From Catalimonadaceae bacterium JC749 (GTDB taxonomy: Bacteria > Bacteroidota > Bacteroidia > Cytophagales > Cyclobacteriaceae), in the NCBI GenBank assembly GCA_021730635.1, contig JAJNNC010000008.1:124001-188000 (forward strand): DNA of 64,000 nucleotides. Direction: 5' to 3'. A model generated the notes under the pieces. The model saw only the letters and a list, made by a program, of their open reading frames with translations. It was not told the origin of the DNA and searched no databases. The first letter of the stretch is position 1; each line of letters opens with the position of its first letter. Both the position numbers and the translations under genes were made by a program. This document shows positions 1-9,412 of the stretch, piece by piece.

Positions 1-1111
1 TGTTGTTCCTGTTGTTAAGGTGCAACATGTTTCTGGTAAACTGATGATAGTAACCATTCTTCAGGTTATACTGATAGCGGTCCCAGTTTTCGAAGGTAGT
101 TTTGGTTTTCAGGCGGGCATCCTCTTCAGGCAGCATCTCGGTGACAAAGATCTCCGGATAGCTGTCGTTGTTGATGTCAGCCATATCGGCACCCATAGAA
201 GCGCCACTGATACTACGCATCTGCTCTTCCAGCTTCTCTGAAAAAGTACCGTCCTGGTTATTGATATAAATATAATCCCGCTCAAAGAAGTCGTTGGACA
301 CATAAATATCCTGCCAGCCGTCCTTGTTAAGATCACCCACCGTGACACCCAGGCCAAAGCCAATAATACTGCCATAAATACCCGCTTCCTCGCTCACATC
401 GGTGAAATGGCCATCATCGTTTCGATAGAGCTTATCACCCCCGACCGGATCCCGGTTAGGACGCTCATTTTTTCGTAAGTTAAAACTACCGATGGCCTGG
501 TAGGAATTGTTCAGCAGGTAGCAGTCCAGGTCTCCGTCTTTGTCATAATCAAAAAAGGCCGCATGGGTAGAGAACCCTCTGTCGGCAATGCCGTAAGCCT
601 CGGCTTGCTCGGTAAAAGTAAGATTGCCATTATTAATAAAAAGCTCATTTTGCTTGTTATCTCCTTTTACATCCCCTGAATTACATACATAAATATCCAG
701 CCAGCCGTCTCCGTTCACATCTGCCATACTCACGCCGGTAGACCAGGCTCTTTTTCCGGCCACTCCTGCCTGCTCCGTGATATCTTCAAAAACAAAGTTA
801 CCTTTGTTCAGATACAGCCGGTTAGGTTTCATATTGGCGGTAAAATAAATATCCAGCAACCCATCCTGGTTGACATCGCCCAGCGCTACACCTCCTCCAT
901 TATAGAAGTTGCGGTAGGTATATATGTTAAAATTATCATCATACGCCAGTTGATTGACAAAATCAACCTTTGTTTCAGACGCAGGAAGTGAAGTGAACAA
1001 GGTGGGTTCTTTTGCTTCCTGTTGAGAAGATTGACAAGCTGTAAATGCAACCGCTATAAGAAGTAAAATCTTTGGCTTTAGCTGCTGTAATATCTTTTCG
1101 TAAACCTCCAT
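1..1111 (-). CDS. FG-GAP/VCBS-repeat ASPIC lipoprotein, N-terminal part (gene A, truncated by window)
   Basis: Only the first 370 codons are inside the window, and they match the first 370 codons of the gene at 1843-5193. The ATG at 1109-1111 starts a lipoprotein signal with a Cys at residue 26 (AFTAC). VCBS/FG-GAP repeats follow, with calcium-loop motifs such as DVNQDGLLD and DYDKDGDLD. A cell-surface or outer-membrane lipoprotein is inferred. The 3' end lies outside the window. It may be the original, non-chimeric partner that keeps its own C-terminal half, which needs the left flanking sequence to test. Confidence 0.85.
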   Translation of the reverse strand, partial: MEVYEKILQQLKPKILLLIAVAFTACQSSQQEAKEPTLFTSLPASETKVDFVNQLAYDDNFNIYTYRNFYNGGGVALGDVNQDGLLDIYFTANMKPNRLYLNKGNFVFEDITEQAGVAGKRAWSTGVSMADVNGDGWLDIYVCNSGDVKGDNKQNELFINNGNLTFTEQAEAYGIADRGFSTHAAFFDYDKDGDLDCYLLNNSYQAIGSFNLRKNERPNRDPVGGDKLYRNDDGHFTDVSEEAGIYGSIIGFGLGVTVGDLNKDGWQDIYVSNDFFERDYIYINNQDGTFSEKLEEQMRSISGASMGADMADINNDSYPEIFVTEMLPEEDARLKTKTTFENWDRYQYNLKNGYYHQFTRNMLHLNNRNN

Positions 1112-1233
1112 CCTTTTAAAATATGGGTGTGTTATTTACTTGCCTTAATGGCTTATATCATTTTTTCATAACTGTGGCATAGTGCTTTGGGCATGTTTAT
1201 GGTAGCGATTAGCTATTACTCAATCAGTATGGT

Positions 1234-1836
1234 TTAATCTGAACTTTTGTTAGAAGTTTTCTCTGCTTTTATCTTTTGGTCTACCGTCAAATCCGTATAC
1301 AACACATGCACGTCCTTATCGCTGGTACCTTTATAAATGCTGATCCTTCGATTTCCATCTACCTTCACATAAGCAGCTCCTTTTAGAGAATGCTCCACCT
1401 TCAGGAATCCCTTACCATACCACTTTTCGTATAGCTTTAAAACATCCAGCTGAAGGCTATCGGCAAACAGGCTTTTATTCCAGGGAGCCCAGGCCTCATA
1501 AGTAAAAGTAACAGGCATTTCATAAATTTTATCTTCATAGAAAGAAGGATAGAAATTCATGGTAGCTGGTTTTTTCAGTTCATTAACTTTGTATTCTACT
1601 GTCGTATTCTGCGGTCCTTGTTTTACCAAACCTTTTTTGTTTAAATCCCAACAGTGTGCATAGAAATCTTTAGAAGTCATGCCAAAGGTAACCCCCAAAA
1701 ATAAGGTATCATAGGTGACGCCCCGTGCCAACTCTCTCTCTACCATTTGGTGATACTCCGATGGACGGTTACATCCTGAACCCAAGATGGTGATAGTTAT
1801 ACTAACTGTAATCCACAGCCTATAAATATTCAACAT
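1234..1836 (-). CDS. Small lipoprotein of unknown function (copy 1)
   Basis: A 200-aa protein with a lipoprotein signal (lipobox LGSGC, Cys22). The mature part is soluble-looking and mixed alpha/beta, with several aromatic residues and a charged, Lys-rich tail. I do not recognise a family. It begins 6 bp after the stop of the large ASPIC lipoprotein at 1843-5193, so the two are almost certainly co-transcribed and perhaps translationally coupled. This suggests a partner or accessory subunit at the cell surface, which is inference only. It is identical to 5316-5918 because of the tandem duplication. Confidence 0.8.
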   Translation of the reverse strand: MLNIYRLWITVSITITILGSGCNRPSEYHQMVERELARGVTYDTLFLGVTFGMTSKDFYAHCWDLNKKGLVKQGPQNTTVEYKVNELKKPATMNFYPSFYEDKIYEMPVTFTYEAWAPWNKSLFADSLQLDVLKLYEKWYGKGFLKVEHSLKGAAYVKVDGNRRISIYKGTSDKDVHVLYTDLTVDQKIKAEKTSNKSSD

Positions 1837-1842
1837 ATGATG

Positions 1843-4800
1843 CTATAATTTTATTTTGTTCACCTTGAGTACCTGCAGGGAGTCATTGTTTCTGGCAATG
1901 AGCAAGAGCTTGTCCTGCTTGCTCTGCAGTGTCAACAAAGCCCTGACCTCTCCTTGCAGCTGCAAACCTGACTGACTGGAAGGCACCACCTGCCAGCCTG
2001 CTTTCCCCTCTGCCTGCAACCACAACCCATAGCTGGCATCATAAGGGCCTACCTCCGGCTTGACAGCTCCCAGGTTGCCTGCCAGCAACAAGTCCACTGC
2101 CCCATCCTGGTTCATATCCTCTGACAGCAACCCATAGACCGGAGAGAACTGGGCCTCCACAGGCAAGACCTGCCAGTGAAACTGCCCCTTGCCATCATTG
2201 TAAAACACCCCACTGGAAAGCTCATAGGCCTCCAGCCGTACTGCCCCTGACAACTGCTCTGCTGTGAAAATGTCCTCTACCCGCTCATTCTGGTAACTCT
2301 TGTACTTCAGATACTTCTTCTTCAAATACGGCAACTGCATCACCAGGTCATGACGCAACACCAAAGGATAAGCTGCCTCTCCCTGGTAAACACTCAACAC
2401 CTGCTCGGCACTGCCATTGCCATCAAAGTCATTGACCCACATCCTGACAGGTTTCTGCCGGCTGGCCTTGAACCGGCTGTTCCACCCATGATTGCCTGCC
2501 ACTATGTCCAGGTCCCCATCCTGATCTACATCCGAGGCCAGGATCTTGTTCCACCATCCCTGCAGACTGTCCATGCCTGCTGACACCTTCTCTAGTCTGC
2601 CCTGCTTGTTGCCATACACCTCAACACTCATCCACTCCCCGGCTATGACCAAGTCCTCATCTCCATCTCCCTCTATGTCCATCCATACCGCTGTGCTGAT
2701 CATGCCGGTCTGTTGCAAGGCTGGCGCTAGCTGAGCGGTCACATCATTAAACACCCCCTTGCCATCATTGGCTAACAGATAACCCCGTACCGGCACCCCA
2801 TACAAGAATGGCTGCATGCGTATGCCTACAAACAAATCCTCATCCCCATCCCCGTCATAGTCACAGGCAGCCACCGCTCCTGTACTCTCGGCTCGTCCTG
2901 CAGGCAAAAGCTGAGATGACTTGCCCCACTGCCCTGCTCCTTGGTTGATGTAGAGCCTGTCCAACAGGGCTGAAGAACTGCTGGAAAACTCGCTGCCTCC
3001 ACTGCCTACATACAGATCCTGGTCCCCATCCTGATCCACATCCAAAAACACAGCAGCCACATCCTCACTCTGTGCATCTGCCGCTAGCACGTCTTGCGCC
3101 TGCTGAACAAAACTCCCATCTGGCTGCTGCACATACAAAGCCCCGGCCTGTCCTTTGGCTCCCCCCACAAAGAAGTCCTCCAGTCCATCTTCATTGACAT
3201 CCCCCTTCACCAGACAAGGCCCTTGCCGAGAGAGCATATGAAACAAGAGCCTGTCGCGGTCAAAGTCTACAAACTCATTCTCCTGATGCACAAAAGCAAT
3301 ACCTTTTCCTTCACTGAGCTGGCTCAGCAAAGGAGCCGACACTGTTCTTTCTGCTGCCTGTTCCACCACGCTGGCCTCACTTTGCCTGATGGTCAAAGAC
3401 TGATCCACTCCCACCCCTGTCAATACACTCAGCCTGCCATCCGGCCAGTGTACCTGCAGACTGTCTATCTGACTGACTTTGCCCAGGCCAAAGTGCAGGC
3501 GAGGATCCACACTGCTCTGAAAGCCTCGCATGGGCATCTGTTCCAGATAGTAAGTAGCCCCTGAGGCTTTCACCACCACCTGGGCCCCGATGCCATAGCG
3601 GTTCTTGCCTTCTCCCTGCAGCACTACCTGCAAGTAATGATGCGCTGAGAGCAGGCTGTCAGCTTCATTGCGATACAGAAAGGCAGGCATGTTTACGTTG
3701 TTGACCACCAGGTCCAGGTCTCCATCATTGTCCAAATCTCCATAGGCTGATCCATTGCTGTGGCTCGGCTCTGCCAGTCCCCAGGCAGCTGCCTTGTTCT
3801 CAAACCGTAACCCTCCAGCATTGGCAAACATATAGTTGGCGATCCGCTCTGAAGGAATGGAATCGATGAGTTGTTTAAAATCGACTTTGTCTTTCGTAAT
3901 GATAGACTTTACGGTTTGCTCATTGGAAATGAACTGTATATAATCCTGGTCGGTAAGATCCTGGTAGATGCCATTGGCCACAAAGATGTCTTTCCACCCA
4001 TCATTATCTAAATCTACCATCAAAGCCCCCCAGCTCCAGTCGGTGGCATACACTCCTGCCAGACGACCGATCTCACTGAAGGTGTTGTTCCTGTTGTTAA
4101 GGTGCAACATGTTTCTGGTAAACTGATGATAGTAACCATTCTTCAGGTTATACTGATAGCGGTCCCAGTTTTCGAAGGTAGTTTTGGTTTTCAGGCGGGC
4201 ATCCTCTTCAGGCAGCATCTCGGTGACAAAGATCTCCGGATAGCTGTCGTTGTTGATGTCAGCCATATCGGCACCCATAGAAGCGCCACTGATACTACGC
4301 ATCTGCTCTTCCAGCTTCTCTGAAAAAGTACCGTCCTGGTTATTGATATAAATATAATCCCGCTCAAAGAAGTCGTTGGACACATAAATATCCTGCCAGC
4401 CGTCCTTGTTAAGATCACCCACCGTGACACCCAGGCCAAAGCCAATAATACTGCCATAAATACCCGCTTCCTCGCTCACATCGGTGAAATGGCCATCATC
4501 GTTTCGATAGAGCTTATCACCCCCGACCGGATCCCGGTTAGGACGCTCATTTTTTCGTAAGTTAAAACTACCGATGGCCTGGTAGGAATTGTTCAGCAGG
4601 TAGCAGTCCAGGTCTCCGTCTTTGTCATAATCAAAAAAGGCCGCATGGGTAGAGAACCCTCTGTCGGCAATGCCGTAAGCCTCGGCTTGCTCGGTAAAAG
4701 TAAGATTGCCATTATTAATAAAAAGCTCATTTTGCTTGTTATCTCCTTTTACATCCCCTGAATTACATACATAAATATCCAGCCAGCCGTCTCCGTTCAC

Positions 4801-5193
4801 ATCTGCCATACTCACGCCGGTAGACCAGGCTCTTTTTCCGGCCACTCCTGCCTGCTCCGTGATATCTTCAAAAACAAAGTTACCTTTGTTCAGATACAGC
4901 CGGTTAGGTTTCATATTGGCGGTAAAATAAATATCCAGCAACCCATCCTGGTTGACATCGCCCAGCGCTACACCTCCTCCATTATAGAAGTTGCGGTAGG
5001 TATATATGTTAAAATTATCATCATACGCCAGTTGATTGACAAAATCAACCTTTGTTTCAGACGCAGGAAGTGAAGTGAACAAGGTGGGTTCTTTTGCTTC
5101 CTGTTGAGAAGATTGACAAGCTGTAAATGCAACCGCTATAAGAAGTAAAATCTTTGGCTTTAGCTGCTGTAATATCTTTTCGTAAACCTCCAT
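1843..5193 (-). CDS. FG-GAP/VCBS-repeat ASPIC/UnbV lipoprotein (gene B, probable chimera)
   Basis: The protein has 1,116 aa. The signal peptide ends at lipobox Cys26 (AFTAC). Residues about 60-500 hold VCBS/FG-GAP repeats with Asp-rich calcium loops. An ASPIC/UnbV domain follows at roughly 530-600 (core GIGAQVVVKASG, then HFGLGKV and WPDGR), and more VCBS repeats fill the C-terminal half. Proteins of this CRTAC1-like architecture are usually exported and often sit beside SusC/SusD in Bacteroidota. From about residue 470 to the end it is identical to the gene at 5925-9275, while the first 370 codons match gene A. It therefore looks like a fusion of the 5' part of one paralogue to the 3' part of another, with the frame and the 1,116-aa length intact. 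Confidence 0.9.
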   Translation of the reverse strand: MEVYEKILQQLKPKILLLIAVAFTACQSSQQEAKEPTLFTSLPASETKVDFVNQLAYDDNFNIYTYRNFYNGGGVALGDVNQDGLLDIYFTANMKPNRLYLNKGNFVFEDITEQAGVAGKRAWSTGVSMADVNGDGWLDIYVCNSGDVKGDNKQNELFINNGNLTFTEQAEAYGIADRGFSTHAAFFDYDKDGDLDCYLLNNSYQAIGSFNLRKNERPNRDPVGGDKLYRNDDGHFTDVSEEAGIYGSIIGFGLGVTVGDLNKDGWQDIYVSNDFFERDYIYINNQDGTFSEKLEEQMRSISGASMGADMADINNDSYPEIFVTEMLPEEDARLKTKTTFENWDRYQYNLKNGYYHQFTRNMLHLNNRNNTFSEIGRLAGVYATDWSWGALMVDLDNDGWKDIFVANGIYQDLTDQDYIQFISNEQTVKSIITKDKVDFKQLIDSIPSERIANYMFANAGGLRFENKAAAWGLAEPSHSNGSAYGDLDNDGDLDLVVNNVNMPAFLYRNEADSLLSAHHYLQVVLQGEGKNRYGIGAQVVVKASGATYYLEQMPMRGFQSSVDPRLHFGLGKVSQIDSLQVHWPDGRLSVLTGVGVDQSLTIRQSEASVVEQAAERTVSAPLLSQLSEGKGIAFVHQENEFVDFDRDRLLFHMLSRQGPCLVKGDVNEDGLEDFFVGGAKGQAGALYVQQPDGSFVQQAQDVLAADAQSEDVAAVFLDVDQDGDQDLYVGSGGSEFSSSSSALLDRLYINQGAGQWGKSSQLLPAGRAESTGAVAACDYDGDGDEDLFVGIRMQPFLYGVPVRGYLLANDGKGVFNDVTAQLAPALQQTGMISTAVWMDIEGDGDEDLVIAGEWMSVEVYGNKQGRLEKVSAGMDSLQGWWNKILASDVDQDGDLDIVAGNHGWNSRFKASRQKPVRMWVNDFDGNGSAEQVLSVYQGEAAYPLVLRHDLVMQLPYLKKKYLKYKSYQNERVEDIFTAEQLSGAVRLEAYELSSGVFYNDGKGQFHWQVLPVEAQFSPVYGLLSEDMNQDGAVDLLLAGNLGAVKPEVGPYDASYGLWLQAEGKAGWQVVPSSQSGLQLQGEVRALLTLQSKQDKLLLIARNNDSLQVLKVNKIKL

Positions 5194-7868
5194 CCTTTTA
5201 AAATATGGGTGTGTTATTTACTTGCCTTAATGGCTTATATCATTTTTTCATAACTGTGGCATAGTGCTTTGGGCATGTTTATGGTAGCGATTAGCTATTA
5301 CTCAATCAGTATGGTTTAATCTGAACTTTTGTTAGAAGTTTTCTCTGCTTTTATCTTTTGGTCTACCGTCAAATCCGTATACAACACATGCACGTCCTTA
5401 TCGCTGGTACCTTTATAAATGCTGATCCTTCGATTTCCATCTACCTTCACATAAGCAGCTCCTTTTAGAGAATGCTCCACCTTCAGGAATCCCTTACCAT
5501 ACCACTTTTCGTATAGCTTTAAAACATCCAGCTGAAGGCTATCGGCAAACAGGCTTTTATTCCAGGGAGCCCAGGCCTCATAAGTAAAAGTAACAGGCAT
5601 TTCATAAATTTTATCTTCATAGAAAGAAGGATAGAAATTCATGGTAGCTGGTTTTTTCAGTTCATTAACTTTGTATTCTACTGTCGTATTCTGCGGTCCT
5701 TGTTTTACCAAACCTTTTTTGTTTAAATCCCAACAGTGTGCATAGAAATCTTTAGAAGTCATGCCAAAGGTAACCCCCAAAAATAAGGTATCATAGGTGA
5801 CGCCCCGTGCCAACTCTCTCTCTACCATTTGGTGATACTCCGATGGACGGTTACATCCTGAACCCAAGATGGTGATAGTTATACTAACTGTAATCCACAG
5901 CCTATAAATATTCAACATATGATGCTATAATTTTATTTTGTTCACCTTGAGTACCTGCAGGGAGTCATTGTTTCTGGCAATGAGCAAGAGCTTGTCCTGC
6001 TTGCTCTGCAGTGTCAACAAAGCCCTGACCTCTCCTTGCAGCTGCAAACCTGACTGACTGGAAGGCACCACCTGCCAGCCTGCTTTCCCCTCTGCCTGCA
6101 ACCACAACCCATAGCTGGCATCATAAGGGCCTACCTCCGGCTTGACAGCTCCCAGGTTGCCTGCCAGCAACAAGTCCACTGCCCCATCCTGGTTCATATC
6201 CTCTGACAGCAACCCATAGACCGGAGAGAACTGGGCCTCCACAGGCAAGACCTGCCAGTGAAACTGCCCCTTGCCATCATTGTAAAACACCCCACTGGAA
6301 AGCTCATAGGCCTCCAGCCGTACTGCCCCTGACAACTGCTCTGCTGTGAAAATGTCCTCTACCCGCTCATTCTGGTAACTCTTGTACTTCAGATACTTCT
6401 TCTTCAAATACGGCAACTGCATCACCAGGTCATGACGCAACACCAAAGGATAAGCTGCCTCTCCCTGGTAAACACTCAACACCTGCTCGGCACTGCCATT
6501 GCCATCAAAGTCATTGACCCACATCCTGACAGGTTTCTGCCGGCTGGCCTTGAACCGGCTGTTCCACCCATGATTGCCTGCCACTATGTCCAGGTCCCCA
6601 TCCTGATCTACATCCGAGGCCAGGATCTTGTTCCACCATCCCTGCAGACTGTCCATGCCTGCTGACACCTTCTCTAGTCTGCCCTGCTTGTTGCCATACA
6701 CCTCAACACTCATCCACTCCCCGGCTATGACCAAGTCCTCATCTCCATCTCCCTCTATGTCCATCCATACCGCTGTGCTGATCATGCCGGTCTGTTGCAA
6801 GGCTGGCGCTAGCTGAGCGGTCACATCATTAAACACCCCCTTGCCATCATTGGCTAACAGATAACCCCGTACCGGCACCCCATACAAGAATGGCTGCATG
6901 CGTATGCCTACAAACAAATCCTCATCCCCATCCCCGTCATAGTCACAGGCAGCCACCGCTCCTGTACTCTCGGCTCGTCCTGCAGGCAAAAGCTGAGATG
7001 ACTTGCCCCACTGCCCTGCTCCTTGGTTGATGTAGAGCCTGTCCAACAGGGCTGAAGAACTGCTGGAAAACTCGCTGCCTCCACTGCCTACATACAGATC
7101 CTGGTCCCCATCCTGATCCACATCCAAAAACACAGCAGCCACATCCTCACTCTGTGCATCTGCCGCTAGCACGTCTTGCGCCTGCTGAACAAAACTCCCA
7201 TCTGGCTGCTGCACATACAAAGCCCCGGCCTGTCCTTTGGCTCCCCCCACAAAGAAGTCCTCCAGTCCATCTTCATTGACATCCCCCTTCACCAGACAAG
7301 GCCCTTGCCGAGAGAGCATATGAAACAAGAGCCTGTCGCGGTCAAAGTCTACAAACTCATTCTCCTGATGCACAAAAGCAATACCTTTTCCTTCACTGAG
7401 CTGGCTCAGCAAAGGAGCCGACACTGTTCTTTCTGCTGCCTGTTCCACCACGCTGGCCTCACTTTGCCTGATGGTCAAAGACTGATCCACTCCCACCCCT
7501 GTCAATACACTCAGCCTGCCATCCGGCCAGTGTACCTGCAGACTGTCTATCTGACTGACTTTGCCCAGGCCAAAGTGCAGGCGAGGATCCACACTGCTCT
7601 GAAAGCCTCGCATGGGCATCTGTTCCAGATAGTAAGTAGCCCCTGAGGCTTTCACCACCACCTGGGCCCCGATGCCATAGCGGTTCTTGCCTTCTCCCTG
7701 CAGCACTACCTGCAAGTAATGATGCGCTGAGAGCAGGCTGTCAGCTTCATTGCGATACAGAAAGGCAGGCATGTTTACGTTGTTGACCACCAGGTCCAGG
7801 TCTCCATCATTGTCCAAATCTCCATAGGCTGATCCATTGCTGTGGCTCGGCTCTGCCAGTCCCCAGGC
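3787..7868. repeat. Tandem duplication, copy 2 (4,082 bp)
   Basis: This is the second copy, directly adjoining the first. The right boundary is sharp: position 3787 (a) and its counterpart 7869 (g) are the first difference, and beyond them the two sequences are only homologous, not identical. The boundary falls inside a conserved VCBS-repeat coding region shared by the paralogous large genes, as expected for unequal crossing-over between paralogues. High identity without visible decay suggests a recent event, or continuing homogenisation. Confidence 0.93.
5316..5918 (-). CDS. Small lipoprotein of unknown function (copy 2)
   Basis: A 200-aa lipoprotein (Cys22 in LGSGC), identical to the protein at 1234-1836. 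It starts 6 bp downstream of the stop of the large ASPIC gene at 5925-9275. Because the 5925-9275 gene lies at the edge of the duplicated unit, this copy is likely in its ancestral position and the 1234-1836 copy is derived, or the reverse; the sequence alone does not decide. No known domain was recognised. Confidence 0.8.
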   Translation of the reverse strand: MLNIYRLWITVSITITILGSGCNRPSEYHQMVERELARGVTYDTLFLGVTFGMTSKDFYAHCWDLNKKGLVKQGPQNTTVEYKVNELKKPATMNFYPSFYEDKIYEMPVTFTYEAWAPWNKSLFADSLQLDVLKLYEKWYGKGFLKVEHSLKGAAYVKVDGNRRISIYKGTSDKDVHVLYTDLTVDQKIKAEKTSNKSSD

Positions 7869-9275
7869 GGCTGCCTTGTTCTCAAACCGCAATCCCCCAG
7901 CATTGGCAAAAGCATAGTTCGGAAGCCTTTCCGAAGGTATTGAGTCAATTAATCTCTTGATCACTGCATTTTCCCGTGTGAGAATGGCCCGCACTGTATT
8001 TGGGTCACCCATAAACTGTATATAATCCTGATCGGTCAGGTCTTTGTAGATACCGTTGGCCACAAAAATATCTTTGAATCCGTCGTTGTCCAGGTCAGCT
8101 ATCAAAGCCCCCCAGCTCCAGTCGGTGGCATACACTCCTGCCAGACGACCGATCTCACTGAAGGTGTTGTTCCTGTTGTTGAGGTGCAATACATTCCGGG
8201 GAAATTGATGGTGGTAACCGTTTTTCACCTTGAGCTGGTATTGATGCCAATTTTCAAAAACAGTTTTAGTTTTCAGGCGGGCATCTTCTTCAGGCAGCAT
8301 CTCGGTGACAAAGATCTCCGGATAGCTGTCGTTGTTGATGTCAGCCATATCGGCGCCCATAGAGCCCATACTAATGCCTGGCATCTGCTCATCCAGCTTC
8401 TCTGAAAAAGTACCGTCCTGGTTATTAATGTATAAGTAATCTTTCTCGAAAAAATCGTTAGAGACAAATATATCCTGCCACCCGTCTTTATTCACATCTC
8501 CTATGGTCACTCCCAGGCCAAAACCAATGGCACTCCCATAGATACCCGCTTCCTCGCTCACATCGGTGAAATGATCACCCTCATTGCGGTACAATTTATT
8601 GCCTCCTCTAGGATCTCTTACCTCTCGTAACCCTTCTCTCATATCATAGCCACCTACCGATCGGAAAGAATTGTTCAGCAGGTAGCAATCCAGGTCTCCG
8701 TCTTTATCATAATCAAAAAAGGCCGCATGGTTAGAGAGGCCAATGTCGGCAATGCCGTAAGCCTCAGCTTGTTCAGTAAAGGTCAATGGCTGACCTGCAG
8801 AAGCACCATTGTTGATAAAGAGTTCGTTATGCCGGTTTTCTCCCTTCAAATCTCCTGATTTACACACATAGATATCCAGCCAGCCGTCTCCGTTTACATC
8901 TGCCATACTCACGCCGGTAGACCACACCCCCTTTGAAGCAACGCCCGCTTTTTCAGTAATGTCTTCAAATTGAAAATTTCCTTTGTTCAGATACAGCTTG
9001 TTATTCTGTTGATTCCCACAGAAGTAAATATCAACCAAGCCATCCTGGTTGACATCGCCCAGCGCCACGCCTCCTCCATTGTAGAAGTTGCGGTAGGTGT
9101 ATACATTGAACTCTTCGTCATAGGTAAGCTGATTGGTGAAATTGATACCGGTATGAGAGGAGGGGAGAAGCGTGAACAAACGTTGGGCAGGTGCATAGGC
9201 TTGATCATCGGAGGAATGACAAGCCATAAGAAGCAGTAAACTCACCAGAAAACAAAATAAAGAGCCTCTACACAT
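5925..9275 (-). CDS. FG-GAP/VCBS-repeat ASPIC/UnbV lipoprotein (gene C)
   Basis: I chose the ATG at 9273-9275. It gives a clean lipoprotein signal (Cys19 in LMAC) and a 1,116-aa product, exactly the length of gene B. The longer frame to 9338 begins with TTG and adds a segment without signal-peptide character. VCBS repeats fill both halves, and an ASPIC/UnbV domain lies near residues 530-600. The N-terminal part is clearly paralogous to gene B but diverged, while the part after about residue 470 is identical. It lies 210 bp downstream of the SusD stop, behind a hairpin terminator, so it may be transcribed separately or by read-through. Confidence 0.9.
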   Translation of the reverse strand: MCRGSLFCFLVSLLLLMACHSSDDQAYAPAQRLFTLLPSSHTGINFTNQLTYDEEFNVYTYRNFYNGGGVALGDVNQDGLVDIYFCGNQQNNKLYLNKGNFQFEDITEKAGVASKGVWSTGVSMADVNGDGWLDIYVCKSGDLKGENRHNELFINNGASAGQPLTFTEQAEAYGIADIGLSNHAAFFDYDKDGDLDCYLLNNSFRSVGGYDMREGLREVRDPRGGNKLYRNEGDHFTDVSEEAGIYGSAIGFGLGVTIGDVNKDGWQDIFVSNDFFEKDYLYINNQDGTFSEKLDEQMPGISMGSMGADMADINNDSYPEIFVTEMLPEEDARLKTKTVFENWHQYQLKVKNGYHHQFPRNVLHLNNRNNTFSEIGRLAGVYATDWSWGALIADLDNDGFKDIFVANGIYKDLTDQDYIQFMGDPNTVRAILTRENAVIKRLIDSIPSERLPNYAFANAGGLRFENKAAAWGLAEPSHSNGSAYGDLDNDGDLDLVVNNVNMPAFLYRNEADSLLSAHHYLQVVLQGEGKNRYGIGAQVVVKASGATYYLEQMPMRGFQSSVDPRLHFGLGKVSQIDSLQVHWPDGRLSVLTGVGVDQSLTIRQSEASVVEQAAERTVSAPLLSQLSEGKGIAFVHQENEFVDFDRDRLLFHMLSRQGPCLVKGDVNEDGLEDFFVGGAKGQAGALYVQQPDGSFVQQAQDVLAADAQSEDVAAVFLDVDQDGDQDLYVGSGGSEFSSSSSALLDRLYINQGAGQWGKSSQLLPAGRAESTGAVAACDYDGDGDEDLFVGIRMQPFLYGVPVRGYLLANDGKGVFNDVTAQLAPALQQTGMISTAVWMDIEGDGDEDLVIAGEWMSVEVYGNKQGRLEKVSAGMDSLQGWWNKILASDVDQDGDLDIVAGNHGWNSRFKASRQKPVRMWVNDFDGNGSAEQVLSVYQGEAAYPLVLRHDLVMQLPYLKKKYLKYKSYQNERVEDIFTAEQLSGAVRLEAYELSSGVFYNDGKGQFHWQVLPVEAQFSPVYGLLSEDMNQDGAVDLLLAGNLGAVKPEVGPYDASYGLWLQAEGKAGWQVVPSSQSGLQLQGEVRALLTLQSKQDKLLLIARNNDSLQVLKVNKIKL

Positions 9276-9412
9276 TACAACATTCTCAGTTATGCTTAAC
9301 AAACTACAGCAATATAGTTTTAGTATGCTACCTGTCAAATTCTGATTATAGTATTAATTTTTCAACAGGTGTTGTTGAGCACGGGTTCCCAAAGTGCCAC
9401 AGGTATAATAAA

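Larger units (their letters stand above)
1..3786. repeat. Tandem duplication, copy 1 (left end outside window)
   Basis: This stretch recurs at a constant offset of 4,082 bp as 4083-7868. All encoded proteins in the two stretches are identical, and I saw no base difference in the lines I compared by eye. The unit runs from the middle of one large lipoprotein gene, through the 200-aa lipoprotein gene, into the middle of the next large gene. The visible copy is 3,786 bp; if the unit is complete, the missing 296 bp lie left of the window. No terminal inverted repeats or transposase are present, so it looks like a homologous-recombination duplication rather than a mobile element. Confidence 0.93.

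Noticed and set aside
3094-3564. A 156-codon open frame on plus, repeated at 7176-7646
   Set aside because: It lies antisense to the coding frame of genes B and C, has no signal or family resemblance, and its repetition is due to the tandem duplication.
1-7868. The large duplication as a transposon or integrated element
   Set aside because: No transposase, integrase, terminal inverted repeat or target-site duplication is visible, and the boundary lies inside conserved coding sequence. Unequal crossing-over explains it more simply.
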